A stretch of 64,000 nucleotides of DNA from JAJTFW01 sp903922455 (GTDB lineage Bacteria > Bacteroidota > Bacteroidia > AKYH767-A > OLB10). Within the stretch, counting starts at the first letter, position 1. Each line of letters begins with the position of its first letter. Made by a program: the position numbers and the translations under genes. Where the stretch lies: NCBI GenBank assembly GCA_943329665.2, contig CALQEU020000018.1, forward strand, positions 1 to 64,000, written 5' to 3'. Below the pieces are notes generated by a model, which was not told the origin of the DNA, made no database searches, and was given only the letters and a program-made list of their open reading frames with translations. Shown piece by piece: positions 16,861 through 25,880 of this stretch.

Positions 16861-19437
16861 ATGGAATCCGTTATTGGTTTTTTAATCTTCTTGTATTCAT
16901 TCTTTGCTCCAGTAGTGGCCTATTCGCAATTGCATGATACGGTAAAGGTGGCTGCCTACAATTTATTAAAATACCCCGATATAAGTTCAGGGTCTGCATC
17001 GGCTGCAGATACTACACTTCGCCATCCCTTTTATAGAACTGCAATTATAGCAATGAATCCAGATATTTTAGTGGTGGAGGAGGTTCAATCAACAGCAGGA
17101 TTTAATTGGTTTTTGAATGGTGTGATGAATAGTACTACGATTCAATATGGCGCTGCTACTTTTGTGAATGGCCCAGATACCGATGCAGGTCTCTATTATA
17201 AGATATCAAAATTTCAATTTATTAATTCCAAAACGATTGTTACTAATTTAAGAAATATCTATGAATTTAAGTTGGTGCATATTGCTTCAGGTGATACGTT
17301 AAGAGTTTATGGAGTTCATTTAAAAGCTAGTTCAGGTTCGGTGGAGGAACAAATTCGTACTGCCGAAGTAGATAGTTTACGAAAAGTGACTAATGCATTA
17401 TTACCAGGTTCTAATTTTGTGGTAATGGGTGATTTTAATATTTATTCAAGCAGTGAACCAGCATATCAAAAGTTGCTACTTGATCAATCAGGGAACGAAG
17501 GCCATTTTATTGACATGATTAATATTACGGGCATCTGGAATAATGCTGCCTATTCTATTTATCATACACAGTCAACAAGGACTCGACTATTTGGCGCCGG
17601 TGTTGAAGGTGGATTGGATGATCGATTTGATATGATTCTATATTCGCAAGCCATTTCTCTTGCTGGCGGAATGGAAGTAGTCCCCAATTCTTTGGAGGCT
17701 TTTGGTAATGATGGAAATCATTATAATGATTCATTGAATCATCCTACTAATACGTTTGCAAGTCCAACCATCATTAATGCTTTATACAATGCATCCGATC
17801 ACTTGCCTGTAACGATGAAATTTACATTCCCCATTTCGTTAGGCGGAGATGTAGGTGTAACAGCGCTGCTTACAAATGGTACGTATTGCCCATCTGCAAA
17901 TAGAACGATACAATTGCGAGTTCATAATTTTGCCTCCAGTACCATTAATTTTAGTTCTTCATTAGTTACAGTAAATGCCTCTATTAAAAATCCAAATAAT
18001 GCAATGCAGACCTTTGATCTTTTACTCAGTTCAGGTTCACTTGCACCCGGCCAAGATACTATTGTAACATTAGGAATAAATTATTCGGCAACTGTACCTG
18101 GTTCTTATTTAGTAAATGCGTTTACTAGTTTAACAGGTGATGTAAATACTACCAACAATGCAATGGCACAAAGTTCTTTTTCTATTCTTGGTGGTGGAGT
18201 GTCTAGCGTTTCTCCTGCAGGACCATTACAAATATGTTCTGGTAATGCTGTAACATTAACGGCTAGTTCTGGAATAAGTTATTTGTGGTCAACCGGCGCT
18301 ACTACTTCTACTATTTCCGCGAGTGCTGCAGGTTCGTATAGTGTTAGTGTAACTTCTGTTGGTGGATGTGTGTCTACAAGTAATATCGTTAATGTAAGCA
18401 TTGGATCAACTCCTCTTTTGCAAAACTTATTTTCTGAAAGCATGGGAATTACAACAGGTACTATTCCTATTGCTACCCACGAAAATGCAAATGGATTTCA
18501 GAATATAGCGTTCACCATGACAGGTACTGCAGACGTGCGCATCACACAAACTTCGGGCGGTTACGCAGGAGCAAGTGTGGGATCAAATATTTTTATCACA
18601 AATATTGTTGGGCGATATTTTACCATCTCTGGAATCAATTCCATGAATTCAAATAGCATGGAGGTTAGTTTTGGGATTTATAAAAGTACAGTTGGTAGTA
18701 CTGGCCAAGATTTAAAAGTTCAGGTGAGTACTGACAATATTAATTTTACGGACTTGTCTTTTCCTGTGATTACTGGAGGTTCAGGATGGTATTTGCGTAC
18801 TGCTACTGGTTCTATTCCTAAATCTACTCATCTGCATTTGCGGTTTTATCAATCAACTGCAGCCGCACAATACCGAATTGATGATGTAATTTTTAAATAT
18901 ATTCCTGATCCCACCATTACGGCTTCCGATACCATTATTTGTCCGGGCGATTCGGTGTTGTTAACTGCTACTTCCGGAAATAGTTATTTGTGGAATACTG
19001 GCGCCACTACATCCAGCATTTACGTACATGCTGCAGGAAGTTATTCAGTTACCATCGATTGTGGTAACGCTTCGCCAGTGGTTATTCAAAATTGTGCAGG
19101 ATCCACAGTGCTTACTGTTAAATGCATGATCGAAGGATCTTATGTTCTTAATGGTGAATTAACACCTCGACTCTATAACGTTGGTGCCACTACGAATAAC
19201 TTGCTTTGTGATACCGTACAGCTTCAATGGAGAAATGCTTCTGCACCTTATACGCTCATTCAATCGACGCAAGCCGTTATGGACATCTTCGGAAATTTTT
19301 CAGTTCCCGTGCCGGTAGGTTTATTGAATCAATCGTATTATTTAGTAGTAAGACAATTGTCTTCTATAGAAACATGGAGCAAATTACCCGTGATGATGAG
19401 TGGAGCAACTATCTTTTACGATTTTAGTACTCCTTAA
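16861..19437 (+). CDS. Secreted endonuclease/exonuclease/phosphatase-fold protein with Ig-like repeats
   Basis: 858 aa from ATG 16861, which starts directly with a signal peptide ending VVAYSQ; an earlier ATG at 16789 would bury it behind 24 residues. Residues 25 to about 320 form a DNase I-like EEP domain with VVEEVQS (metal-binding Glu), GDFNIYSS and a terminal SDHLPVTM. A CARDB-like domain, an Ig-like domain (SYLWSTGATTSTISASAAGSYSV), a jelly-roll-like segment and a second Ig-like copy follow. The C-terminus ends in a module (SYYLVVRQLSSIETWSKLPV) that often precedes dockerin or T9SS domains, but no YPNP sorting signal follows, so its exit route is uncertain. It could be an extracellular DNase or phosphatase. 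Confidence 0.75.
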   Translation: MESVIGFLIFLYSFFAPVVAYSQLHDTVKVAAYNLLKYPDISSGSASAADTTLRHPFYRTAIIAMNPDILVVEEVQSTAGFNWFLNGVMNSTTIQYGAATFVNGPDTDAGLYYKISKFQFINSKTIVTNLRNIYEFKLVHIASGDTLRVYGVHLKASSGSVEEQIRTAEVDSLRKVTNALLPGSNFVVMGDFNIYSSSEPAYQKLLLDQSGNEGHFIDMINITGIWNNAAYSIYHTQSTRTRLFGAGVEGGLDDRFDMILYSQAISLAGGMEVVPNSLEAFGNDGNHYNDSLNHPTNTFASPTIINALYNASDHLPVTMKFTFPISLGGDVGVTALLTNGTYCPSANRTIQLRVHNFASSTINFSSSLVTVNASIKNPNNAMQTFDLLLSSGSLAPGQDTIVTLGINYSATVPGSYLVNAFTSLTGDVNTTNNAMAQSSFSILGGGVSSVSPAGPLQICSGNAVTLTASSGISYLWSTGATTSTISASAAGSYSVSVTSVGGCVSTSNIVNVSIGSTPLLQNLFSESMGITTGTIPIATHENANGFQNIAFTMTGTADVRITQTSGGYAGASVGSNIFITNIVGRYFTISGINSMNSNSMEVSFGIYKSTVGSTGQDLKVQVSTDNINFTDLSFPVITGGSGWYLRTATGSIPKSTHLHLRFYQSTAAAQYRIDDVIFKYIPDPTITASDTIICPGDSVLLTATSGNSYLWNTGATTSSIYVHAAGSYSVTIDCGNASPVVIQNCAGSTVLTVKCMIEGSYVLNGELTPRLYNVGATTNNLLCDTVQLQWRNASAPYTLIQSTQAVMDIFGNFSVPVPVGLLNQSYYLVVRQLSSIETWSKLPVMMSGATIFYDFSTP

Positions 19438-19442
19438 AAAAA

Positions 19443-19853
19443 TTAATTGCAATCGCATTCAACATCGTTATTTAAATCAATTACAGTAACAATACTTGCT
19501 TGTGTATTACAATTTCCAACAATGATGCGTACATGTTGTCCATCGTGCGTAGTTCCTTCTACTGCATACTTAGGGCAAGGTTTGGATTTCATATCGCTTT
19601 TTGAATAATTGATTTCTCCCGTTTGTAAAATTTCTTTTACTTCTGATTCATCAATGCTGCGGCAATCCATCCGACATTGTGCGTGCTTCGTGTAGTAAAT
19701 TTGTTGATGACGAAAAGCAGCTTGGCGATGGTCGCTTTCGTTTCGCGTGGGTGTATTTTCTTCTGCAGGCTTTTTGAAAAAAAGTAAATAAAGTAAAAGA
19801 AGAATTCCTAAAACGATTAGGGACCCAAGATTTTTTTTCTTCGACGTGCCCAT
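19443..19853 (-). CDS. DUF4258 domain protein with one membrane anchor
   Basis: 136 aa from ATG 19853 (an in-frame TTG sits at 19859). A single transmembrane helix (LIVLGILLLLYLLFF) is followed by a short linker and a DUF4258 domain: YYTKHAQCRMDCRSIDESEV, KYAVEGTTHDGQHVRIIVG and VTVIDLNND. DUF4258 resembles the RelE-like fold of toxins by overall pattern, but here it is membrane-tethered and has no antitoxin neighbour, so a toxin role is unlikely. It is convergent with the nuclease gene, with 5 nt between their stops. Confidence 0.7.
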   Translation of the reverse strand: MGTSKKKNLGSLIVLGILLLLYLLFFKKPAEENTPTRNESDHRQAAFRHQQIYYTKHAQCRMDCRSIDESEVKEILQTGEINYSKSDMKSKPCPKYAVEGTTHDGQHVRIIVGNCNTQASIVTVIDLNNDVECDCN

Positions 19854-19872
19854 CTTCAAAAACAGTAGTTAA

Positions 19873-20664
19873 TTACAAACAAGAAGTTCTTCCGCCATCT
19901 ACTGGAAGATTAATTCCAGTAATATAAGAGGCTGCGGGGGAAGCTAAAAAAGCAATGGCATTCGCAATCTCTGAAGGATCAGCAAATCGACCCATCGGAA
20001 TTTCACTTTCCATTTCATGAGTAATTACATTCTCCGCGTTACCTGTATTTTTTGACTTAGTAGAAATGATACTCTGCAAACGTTGCGTCGAAGTAGCTCC
20101 CGGTAAAACATTATTCACGGTAATTCCAAATGATGCCACTTCACCTGCTAAAGTCTTCGACCAATTGGCAACCGCTGCTCTGATGGTATTGGAAACGCCA
20201 AGACCTTTCAAAGGTTGTTTTACAGAGGTACTGATGACATTAATAATGCGACCGTACTTTTCTTTCTTCATCCCATCTAACAAGGCCTGAGCTAAAATGT
20301 GATTACAGAGCAAGTGATTGGAAAAAGCAGAAACAAATTCTTCCGTTTTCGCTTGTGCAATAGGTCCAGCGGGAGGGCCACCTGTATTATTTACTAGGAT
20401 ATGAATGGGATTATTGGCTTTCACATATCCATCTAAAATAGATTTCAATTGATCGGGATTTGCAAAATCAGCAACTAGATAGGAGTGGTGCTGACTCTCG
20501 GCTTTATGAAGAGTTGCTACGGCTTCTTTCAATTTCTCTTCATTTCGAGCCAATAAAATCACATGAGCACCCATTAACGCGAGTTGTGTGGCGGCCGCAA
20601 AACCAATCCCTTGTGTACTACCACAAACCAATGCGGTTTTGCCTTGTAAGTTTAGATCCATCAT
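19873..20664 (-). CDS. SDR-family protein with an altered catalytic triad
   Basis: 263 aa, Rossmann fold with nucleotide motif CGSTQGIG (residues 14-21) and NNTGG (92-96). The catalytic Ser is present (S145 in INVISTS), but the YxxxK positions hold Ser158 and Arg162 (GVSNTIRAAV). The protein therefore cannot use the standard SDR proton relay. Some SDR subfamilies share this replacement. It starts 564 nt from haaO, divergently, and comparable SDR genes occur in kynurenine-pathway clusters of Bacteroidota as I recall them, so a role in that pathway is plausible but unproven. The annotation FabG should not be applied. Confidence 0.75.
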   Translation of the reverse strand: MMDLNLQGKTALVCGSTQGIGFAAATQLALMGAHVILLARNEEKLKEAVATLHKAESQHHSYLVADFANPDQLKSILDGYVKANNPIHILVNNTGGPPAGPIAQAKTEEFVSAFSNHLLCNHILAQALLDGMKKEKYGRIINVISTSVKQPLKGLGVSNTIRAAVANWSKTLAGEVASFGITVNNVLPGATSTQRLQSIISTKSKNTGNAENVITHEMESEIPMGRFADPSEIANAIAFLASPAASYITGINLPVDGGRTSCL

Positions 20665-20726
20665 ATTGCGAAGATATTATTATTTAGGCAGAATAATACC
20701 TATGACAATTGGATGCTAGCCTAATT

Positions 20727-20986
20727 ATTTTAAATGTACTGGCGGTATCTTGATAATAAGTTTAAAAGTTATGATAAGTTTCAAGATCATTCGATTTTTC
20801 AAATGAAACGAATTTGTATTAAAAACAAAATTTTTATTTTTTACCAAAGAGTCACGGATTACACAGAGGTTCACGGCGAGTGAGTAATACCAATTGAATA
20901 CTATTCTACCCCCCCCCCAATTTTACATGTACAGACGGTATAACTTGATAATTAGATTAAAAGTTATGGTAAGTATCCAGATCATT
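20727..20986. repeat. Imperfect direct repeat pair and a C10 tract between the SDR gene and haaO
   Basis: About 65 bp at 20727-20791 recurs at 20920-20986 with substitutions and small indels; shared words include ATTTTA(A/C)ATGTAC, CTTGATAAT and AAAAGTTATG(A/G)TAAG. A run of ten C (20909-20918) directly abuts the second copy. CACGGATTACACAGAGG- and CTCCGTG-type words at 20848-20880 and 21021-21061 belong to a common intergenic junk family. No gene is seen in 20665-21227. Confidence 0.6.
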
Positions 20987-21227
20987 TTAAAATAGTGATT
21001 TATAAAAGACGAAAAATTCTCCGTGTTTCTCCGTGCTTTCTCCGTTCCTCCGTGGTTAGAATTCGAACTTTTTTCGGAGTTACGAACATACTTCATAGAT
21101 TGTGTCCAAAGCAAAGCTATTTTGCGATTGGACTATTTAATTTGTGAATCTTATCTAATAGGGGAAGTATGAAAAGCCCATTATTGTTTTATTTTTTCTA
21201 ATTTAGTACTCCAAAAAAGGAATAATT

Positions 21228-21761
21228 ATGGCCATAGCCCCTGCTTTCAACTTAAACAAATGGATTGATGAAAATCGTCATTTATTAAAACCTCCTGTTG
21301 GAAATCAGCAGGTCTATAAAGCCAACGACGATTTTATCGTGATGATTGTGGGCGGACCAAACTCACGAAAAGATTATCATTGGGAGGAAGCCGAAGAATT
21401 GTTTTATCAAATTGAAGGCGACATCGTCGTAAAAATTATTGATGAAGGGAAGCAACGCGATATTCATATTAAGGAAGGCGAGATGTTTTTGCTACCACGA
21501 TGTGTTCCCCATTCACCGCAGCGCGGACCCAATACCATCGGATTAGTTATTGAGCGATACCGTGATCAAAAGGAAAAAGATAAGTGTATGTGGTTTTGTG
21601 AAAAGTGCAATGCGAAATTATATGAAGAATCTTTTAGTTTAGAAGATATCGTGAATCAGTTGCCTGCAGTGATGAGTAATTTTTATGCATCCAAAGACCT
21701 TTGTACTTGCAAGGAGTGTGGTACGGTGATGGAAGCTCCACTACCGGCAGGGAACCTCTAA
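21228..21761 (+). CDS. haaO: 3-hydroxyanthranilate 3,4-dioxygenase
   Basis: Opens the ring of 3-hydroxyanthranilate to aminocarboxymuconate semialdehyde. It is a 177-aa cupin of the bacterial type: Fe ligands H51, E57 and H95, substrate-contact R47, R99 and E110, and a C-terminal rubredoxin-like metal site with C124, C127, C161 and C164 (FCEKC and CKECG). All of these fall where expected in the family. It is transcribed alone toward a small terminator, divergently from the SDR gene; ACMSD and the ALDH8-like gene lie 5-14 kb away. Confidence 0.93.
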   Translation: MAIAPAFNLNKWIDENRHLLKPPVGNQQVYKANDDFIVMIVGGPNSRKDYHWEEAEELFYQIEGDIVVKIIDEGKQRDIHIKEGEMFLLPRCVPHSPQRGPNTIGLVIERYRDQKEKDKCMWFCEKCNAKLYEESFSLEDIVNQLPAVMSNFYASKDLCTCKECGTVMEAPLPAGNL

Positions 21762-21843
21762 AAACCCCGAATACTTCGTTTTACAAAAATTTTCAAATCC
21801 TCATTTACAATTGGTAAACTCCGGTGTTGAAAATTATTGCAGG

Positions 21844-21862
21844 CCTCGTCTGCGAGGTTTTT
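21844..21862 (+). terminator. Short intrinsic terminator after haaO
   Basis: CCTCG-TCTG-CGAGG hairpin followed by TTTTT on the plus strand, 83 nt past the haaO stop. Confidence 0.55.
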
Positions 21863-21892
21863 AGGGGCTCCCTTTAGCTTGTAATTTATTGA

Positions 21893-22957
21893 TTACAATT
21901 TTAATTTCTCAATCTTGATGTGATTGCGAATCCATCGAGGGAGAAGAATAGCGCCTATCAATAAATAGGGGTAGTAGCTTAGCATTCTCCACAAAATACT
22001 GAGCGTTGGTGCGAGACCTTTTGAAATAAATTCTCCTAAAAAATCGGTGAACATAAATTCTGCTAATCCACTGCCACCCGGTGTTGGACTTACTAAAATG
22101 ATGATGCCCATGATCACTTGTTTCCCATAAATTACAAAATCATTGAGTGCAGTAGTGCCATGAAATGCGTGTAAGATGCAATTCACAATAGAGTAACGGG
22201 CAGTCCATGAAACAAAGGTGGCACCCAAACACCACATCCAATATTTTTTACTTTTATTTTTTAATCCGTTCGAGGCAATTACTAACTGATCACCGGTTTC
22301 TCTTGCTTGCCTTTTCCATCTTCGCAATAAAGGAGCGGAGAACATATACAGCAAGATTTTTTTTATGAATTGTGGATTTACAAATAGGGCATAAGCCACA
22401 AATAATTTATAGGCGAGAATAAAAAAATAGACTGTCCAGAAAGTATAGAAGATACTGTTACCAAAACTAGTGTTCAAATGGATACCCGAAAAAAGTGCAT
22501 CCTTGCTTGCCATAAAATAAACGAAGGGCGCCATCACCGCCAGAAAAATACCATCTAGAAAAGAAGAGTTGAGAATAGCGGTAATGCTTTTTCCCATGTG
22601 AAGTCCTTCACGATTTAAAATGAAAATAGCGAAAATAAATCCACCACCAATCATTCCTGGAGCCAATGCAGAACTAAATTCCCAAAGCATAATAACAATG
22701 AAAGCGCGTTTCCAATCCAGGTATTGATCGGTGAGCACACGAATACGAATCATGTAAGCCCAATCACGAATGACGACGGAAACGATAGCAAGAAAAAACC
22801 AACAAGAAGAATTCAAATTCCACTTCACGGCAGAAAATGCTTCCTTGTCAAAATCTTTAAAAAACAAAAATGCCGTTACGCACAGACCAATCAAGATGGG
22901 CCAAATAATTTTTTTGGGAGAGAATAATTTAAGAATTTCTCGAGGATCAGTTTGCAT
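21893..22957 (-). CDS. Lysylphosphatidylglycerol synthase-type (UPF0104) integral membrane protein
   Basis: 354 aa with about eight hydrophobic helices and no soluble domain. The segment GMIGGGFIFAIFIL and the late motif SPTPGGSGLAEF are characteristic of the membrane domain shared by MprF flippases, AglD and related proteins (conserved PG.sG..E). It probably moves or modifies a lipid, but the substrate is not evident. It begins inside the end of scpA (11-nt overlap), so the two are cotranscribed. Confidence 0.8.
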   Translation of the reverse strand: MQTDPREILKLFSPKKIIWPILIGLCVTAFLFFKDFDKEAFSAVKWNLNSSCWFFLAIVSVVIRDWAYMIRIRVLTDQYLDWKRAFIVIMLWEFSSALAPGMIGGGFIFAIFILNREGLHMGKSITAILNSSFLDGIFLAVMAPFVYFMASKDALFSGIHLNTSFGNSIFYTFWTVYFFILAYKLFVAYALFVNPQFIKKILLYMFSAPLLRRWKRQARETGDQLVIASNGLKNKSKKYWMWCLGATFVSWTARYSIVNCILHAFHGTTALNDFVIYGKQVIMGIIILVSPTPGGSGLAEFMFTDFLGEFISKGLAPTLSILWRMLSYYPYLLIGAILLPRWIRNHIKIEKLKL

Positions 22958-23735
22958 CCTCTTCCCTTGGGGCTGTAACTTCGGGTGCCGCTTCGAGCGT
23001 ACTCACCACAAAATTGTTAAAGCCTTCACCCATGAAGATGAGTAAGGTTCTGTTCTGAATAAGATCTAGTAGTGCGAGAAACGTGAATACTGCATGCAGT
23101 TTACTGGTACATTCTTCAAAGAGCTCGATGAAATTTACTTGCGGCTTTTTCATCAATGTTTTATTGATGTAATCCTTCTGACTGTCGATAGAAAAAGGAT
23201 ATTGAATGACGGTATGCGTAACTTTATTTTGATTGCCTTCAAAACGCGACATTACTTTTTCGAAAGTAGCAATGAGTCGATATAAAGTTAACTGATTTAA
23301 TTCGCCGGCATAAGTTGCATCTGACGTTGCATTATATTTCGCAAGCTCTTGCTCTAAGTTGCCGCGATGAAAACGCATCATACGTTCATCTTCCAGCGCT
23401 CTTAACTCTTCAGAGGCCGCTTTAAATTGTTTGTAGTCGAGCAGTTGTCGAACCAAGTCGTGACGCGGATCAATCTCATTGCCTTCTTCGTCTTTTTCAT
23501 AACGAGGGAGAAGTAGTTTTGCCTTGATACGCATTAAAGTAGAAGCGACAAGAATGAACTCACTTGCCAATTCAATGTCCATGGGTTGCATATCATGCAT
23601 ATAAGTCAAAAAATCGTTGGTGATTTTGGCGATGGGAATATCATGAATGTCCAATTCATCCCTTTCTATAAAGAAAAGAAGAAGGTCGAAAGGACCTTCA
23701 AACTGGGGTAATTTAATTTCGAAACTTTCGCTCAC
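22947..23735 (-). CDS. scpA: Segregation and condensation protein A
   Basis: 262 aa kleisin subunit of the SMC-ScpAB chromosome condensation complex. The N-terminal FEGPFDLLLFFIERDELDIHDIPIAKIT is diagnostic, followed by LASEFILVASTLMRIKAKLLLPR, and the C-terminal winged-helix region includes FLALLDLIQN. The only in-frame start that keeps the conserved N-terminus is GTG at 23735. ScpB is not adjacent. It overlaps the following membrane-protein gene. Confidence 0.92.
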   Translation of the reverse strand: MSESFEIKLPQFEGPFDLLLFFIERDELDIHDIPIAKITNDFLTYMHDMQPMDIELASEFILVASTLMRIKAKLLLPRYEKDEEGNEIDPRHDLVRQLLDYKQFKAASEELRALEDERMMRFHRGNLEQELAKYNATSDATYAGELNQLTLYRLIATFEKVMSRFEGNQNKVTHTVIQYPFSIDSQKDYINKTLMKKPQVNFIELFEECTSKLHAVFTFLALLDLIQNRTLLIFMGEGFNNFVVSTLEAAPEVTAPREEDAN

Positions 23736-23901
23736 AATGCTCTATATAGGATATGAAGTATCAAATTTCAGCCTTTTTCAACTCTAAAACAACGATCAGC
23801 CTAAAATAATCACATTCTATTGATTAAGACGACTAAAGATCAGCAAGCATCGACTATCTCTCCAAAAATGAATAAGGAAAATGATACTTCTTGGAAACAA
23901 G

Positions 23902-23929
23902 AAAAGGCTATCCCGAAGGACAGCCTTTT
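23902..23929. terminator. Bidirectional terminator after the OmpA/barrel gene
   Basis: AAAAGGCT and AGCCTTTT arms (23902-23909, 23922-23929) with further CC/GG pairing in between. It lies 22 nt past the stop of the gene ending at 23951, and the T run on the minus strand suits that gene. Confidence 0.7.
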
Positions 23930-23950
23930 CTTTATTGTGTTTTTACTTTT

Positions 23951-24691
23951 TTAGAAGTAGAAATTCAAGTTGATAGCTGCACTAGCATTATCAGTATCGA
24001 AACCGAAAGAACTAGATTTTCCGGTTTTAGCAGAGGTACTTCCGCCAATACCATCAGCAGTTTTCGCGTCGCCAGCTCCAACAGAAGAAATACCAAGTCC
24101 CCAGCCGAATTCACCACCTAAAGACATTTTTGGAGCGAAGAAATATTCCATTCCAATGAATCCGCGTAAATTAAAACTGAATCCACTTCCGTCTTTGTCT
24201 TCAAGCATAGCACCTGCTGCTGCATTGCCATTGTATGTCATAGTAGTTTTGCCTGAACTTAAACCGATTCCAGCCTCACCACCATAAACACCTTGTAAAC
24301 GACCTTTACCACGACGCTTTTCAATACCCGCCATTAGGTTGATGTCCATTCCTGATGTTTTTGTTTCTTTCAAATCACCGGCATTTGGAGCCTCTTCTGT
24401 TTCTGTGTTAGATCCGAAACCTAAACGAAGTCCAAGACGGTAACCTGTGTTGGCATCTTTCATCATTTTACCACGAATCACATTTGTAGAACTTTGCCAA
24501 TCGAATGATGGAGCACTATTACTTCCATTCATAAGATTTCCGAAATACTCTAAAGTAGAGTTTGCACCAATACCAATGCTCCAGTCACCAGCTTCTGGTA
24601 AAATTGGAGTTCCTTTTTTTGATGTCATGTTATCTTGTGCAGTAACTGCTCCACCGATTAACATTGCTAAGATTAGTAAGCTCTTTTTCAT
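23951..24691 (-). CDS. Outer-membrane beta-barrel protein, function unknown
   Basis: 246 aa from ATG 24691, which opens a clear signal peptide (MKKSLLILAMLIGGAVTAQ); a longer frame begins at a TTG upstream and overlaps the promoter. The mature part has repeated Gly-rich amphipathic strands (YRLGLRLGFG, GFSFNLRGFIGMEYFF, SLGGEFGWGLGISS) and ends in AINLNFYF, a typical outer-membrane insertion signal. No catalytic domain is visible. It resembles small porin-like proteins that many Bacteroidota carry. Confidence 0.72.
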   Translation of the reverse strand: MKKSLLILAMLIGGAVTAQDNMTSKKGTPILPEAGDWSIGIGANSTLEYFGNLMNGSNSAPSFDWQSSTNVIRGKMMKDANTGYRLGLRLGFGSNTETEEAPNAGDLKETKTSGMDINLMAGIEKRRGKGRLQGVYGGEAGIGLSSGKTTMTYNGNAAAGAMLEDKDGSGFSFNLRGFIGMEYFFAPKMSLGGEFGWGLGISSVGAGDAKTADGIGGSTSAKTGKSSSFGFDTDNASAAINLNFYF

Positions 24692-24715
24692 TGCTTTTAT
24701 AGTTAAGATTGGGTG

Positions 24716-24748
24716 CAAATTTATTGTCAATTTTTTAACTATTCCAAA
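24716..24748 (-). promoter_or_regulatory. Bacteroidota promoter of the beta-barrel gene
   Basis: On the minus strand TTTG (24748-24745), a 21-nt spacer and TAAATTTG (24723-24716) match the -33/-7 pattern. The ATG at 24691 follows after 24 nt. Confidence 0.65.
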
Positions 24749-24967
24749 TACTGAGGATTTTTAATGAACATTTAACTGTTTATAAGTGTTTTGTGATTCT
24801 TTTTAGGATAGTGAAATAGACGATTTTTGGTTGATTTTAGTCGTTTTTTCGTTCAAAATGGGCTAAAAAGAGCATTTTCGTAGGTGCTGGCCGGTAGAAG
24901 ATGTTAGATGTTGGACTTTAGTGTTAAAAAAGATTTGAATAATACAATAAATACTATATACCAATAA

Positions 24968-24998
24968 AACTAAAATCTAGCAGTCAGAAGCTAGCAAT
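24968..24998. repeat. TAGCAGTCAGAAGCTAGC intergenic repeat
   Basis: Member of the AGCTAGAAGCTAGCAGC-like family dispersed through this window. It lies in an intergenic stretch (24749-25029) with no other feature seen. Confidence 0.5.
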
Positions 24999-25029
24999 AT
25001 TCACCAAAAAATCCATGCGTAACGAATAA

Positions 25030-25791
25030 CTATCGTCCAACTTCCGCCGCCATCTCCTTTTGAATAGAAGCAGCTATGCCGGGAAACGTACGCTCCACAA
25101 TTTCACGATCGCTATTGGTGGAGGACGGAAAAAATTCCATGCAAAAATTACCACGTACTTGTTTCCCGTTGGCTTTTAAAATGGAATAGTGAATCAATAA
25201 TTCTCTTCGGTAAATTTTATTAGCAATGTCGATGCAAGAATTGTAATTTGTTTTTATTTCGAATTGATTAATACTTACGATATAATCGGATTGATACAAT
25301 TGAAATAAATAATTTAGAAAGGAAGTATCTCTTATCTCCACTTGCATGAACTTTGAATCGCCGCGCGTGGTGATGGTTTGCGGTGCCGTTTGTGCATCGG
25401 GATGGAGTTCGAATTTCTTTTTTTGTTTTTTGATTTCGCTTTTGGAAGTATTTCTTCCTCCTACTGGATATGCATAACTATACCCCGCTTTACCGTAAAA
25501 CATTTCTAAAAGTTTTCGGCCTCGATTGGTGGTATCTTGTAAAAGACTTATGCAAGGGCCATGTACTTCTAACTCCCCTTGAATTTTTAAATCTAATGTT
25601 TTGCGAAAATAATTTCTAAATTCCTCCGGACTCCTCTTCGTTTGCGCCATGATGTCGCGTTCCGCATCGCTTAAATAATATTCAGGTGGGAAGGGAACTA
25701 ATAAAATTGAGGTGTTCTTGAGCGTGTCTTGTGCCGATGCACCCATCTGCCAGAAAAGAAATACAACGAAGCCAATAATTTTATTTCTCAT
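25030..25791 (-). CDS. Exported protein of unknown function
   Basis: 253 aa with a signal peptide ending MGASAQ. The mature protein is basic in its middle part (KSEIKKQKKKFELHP) and has conserved-looking segments TILLVPFPPEYYLSDAER, NQFEIKTNYNSCIDIANK and VRGNFCMEFFPSSTNSDRE. I do not recognise the family. It stands alone between two intergenic repeat regions. Likely periplasmic or surface located; nothing more can be said from the sequence. Confidence 0.7.
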   Translation of the reverse strand: MRNKIIGFVVFLFWQMGASAQDTLKNTSILLVPFPPEYYLSDAERDIMAQTKRSPEEFRNYFRKTLDLKIQGELEVHGPCISLLQDTTNRGRKLLEMFYGKAGYSYAYPVGGRNTSKSEIKKQKKKFELHPDAQTAPQTITTRGDSKFMQVEIRDTSFLNYLFQLYQSDYIVSINQFEIKTNYNSCIDIANKIYRRELLIHYSILKANGKQVRGNFCMEFFPSSTNSDREIVERTFPGIAASIQKEMAAEVGR

Positions 25792-25880
25792 GCTTCAAAA
25801 GTAAAGTCCTCTATGTTGAATTTATCGAATGTCTTAATTGAGATATGAACAGCGAGGTGTTTTTTACTTCGAAAGGAGAT

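Noticed and set aside
19443..19853. DUF4258 protein as a toxin of a toxin-antitoxin pair
   Set aside because: It has a membrane anchor and no small partner gene, so a RelE-type toxin role is not supported.
20923..21114. 63-codon open frame on the minus strand
   Set aside because: It covers the direct repeat and CTCCGTG-type intergenic words; no family or start signal.
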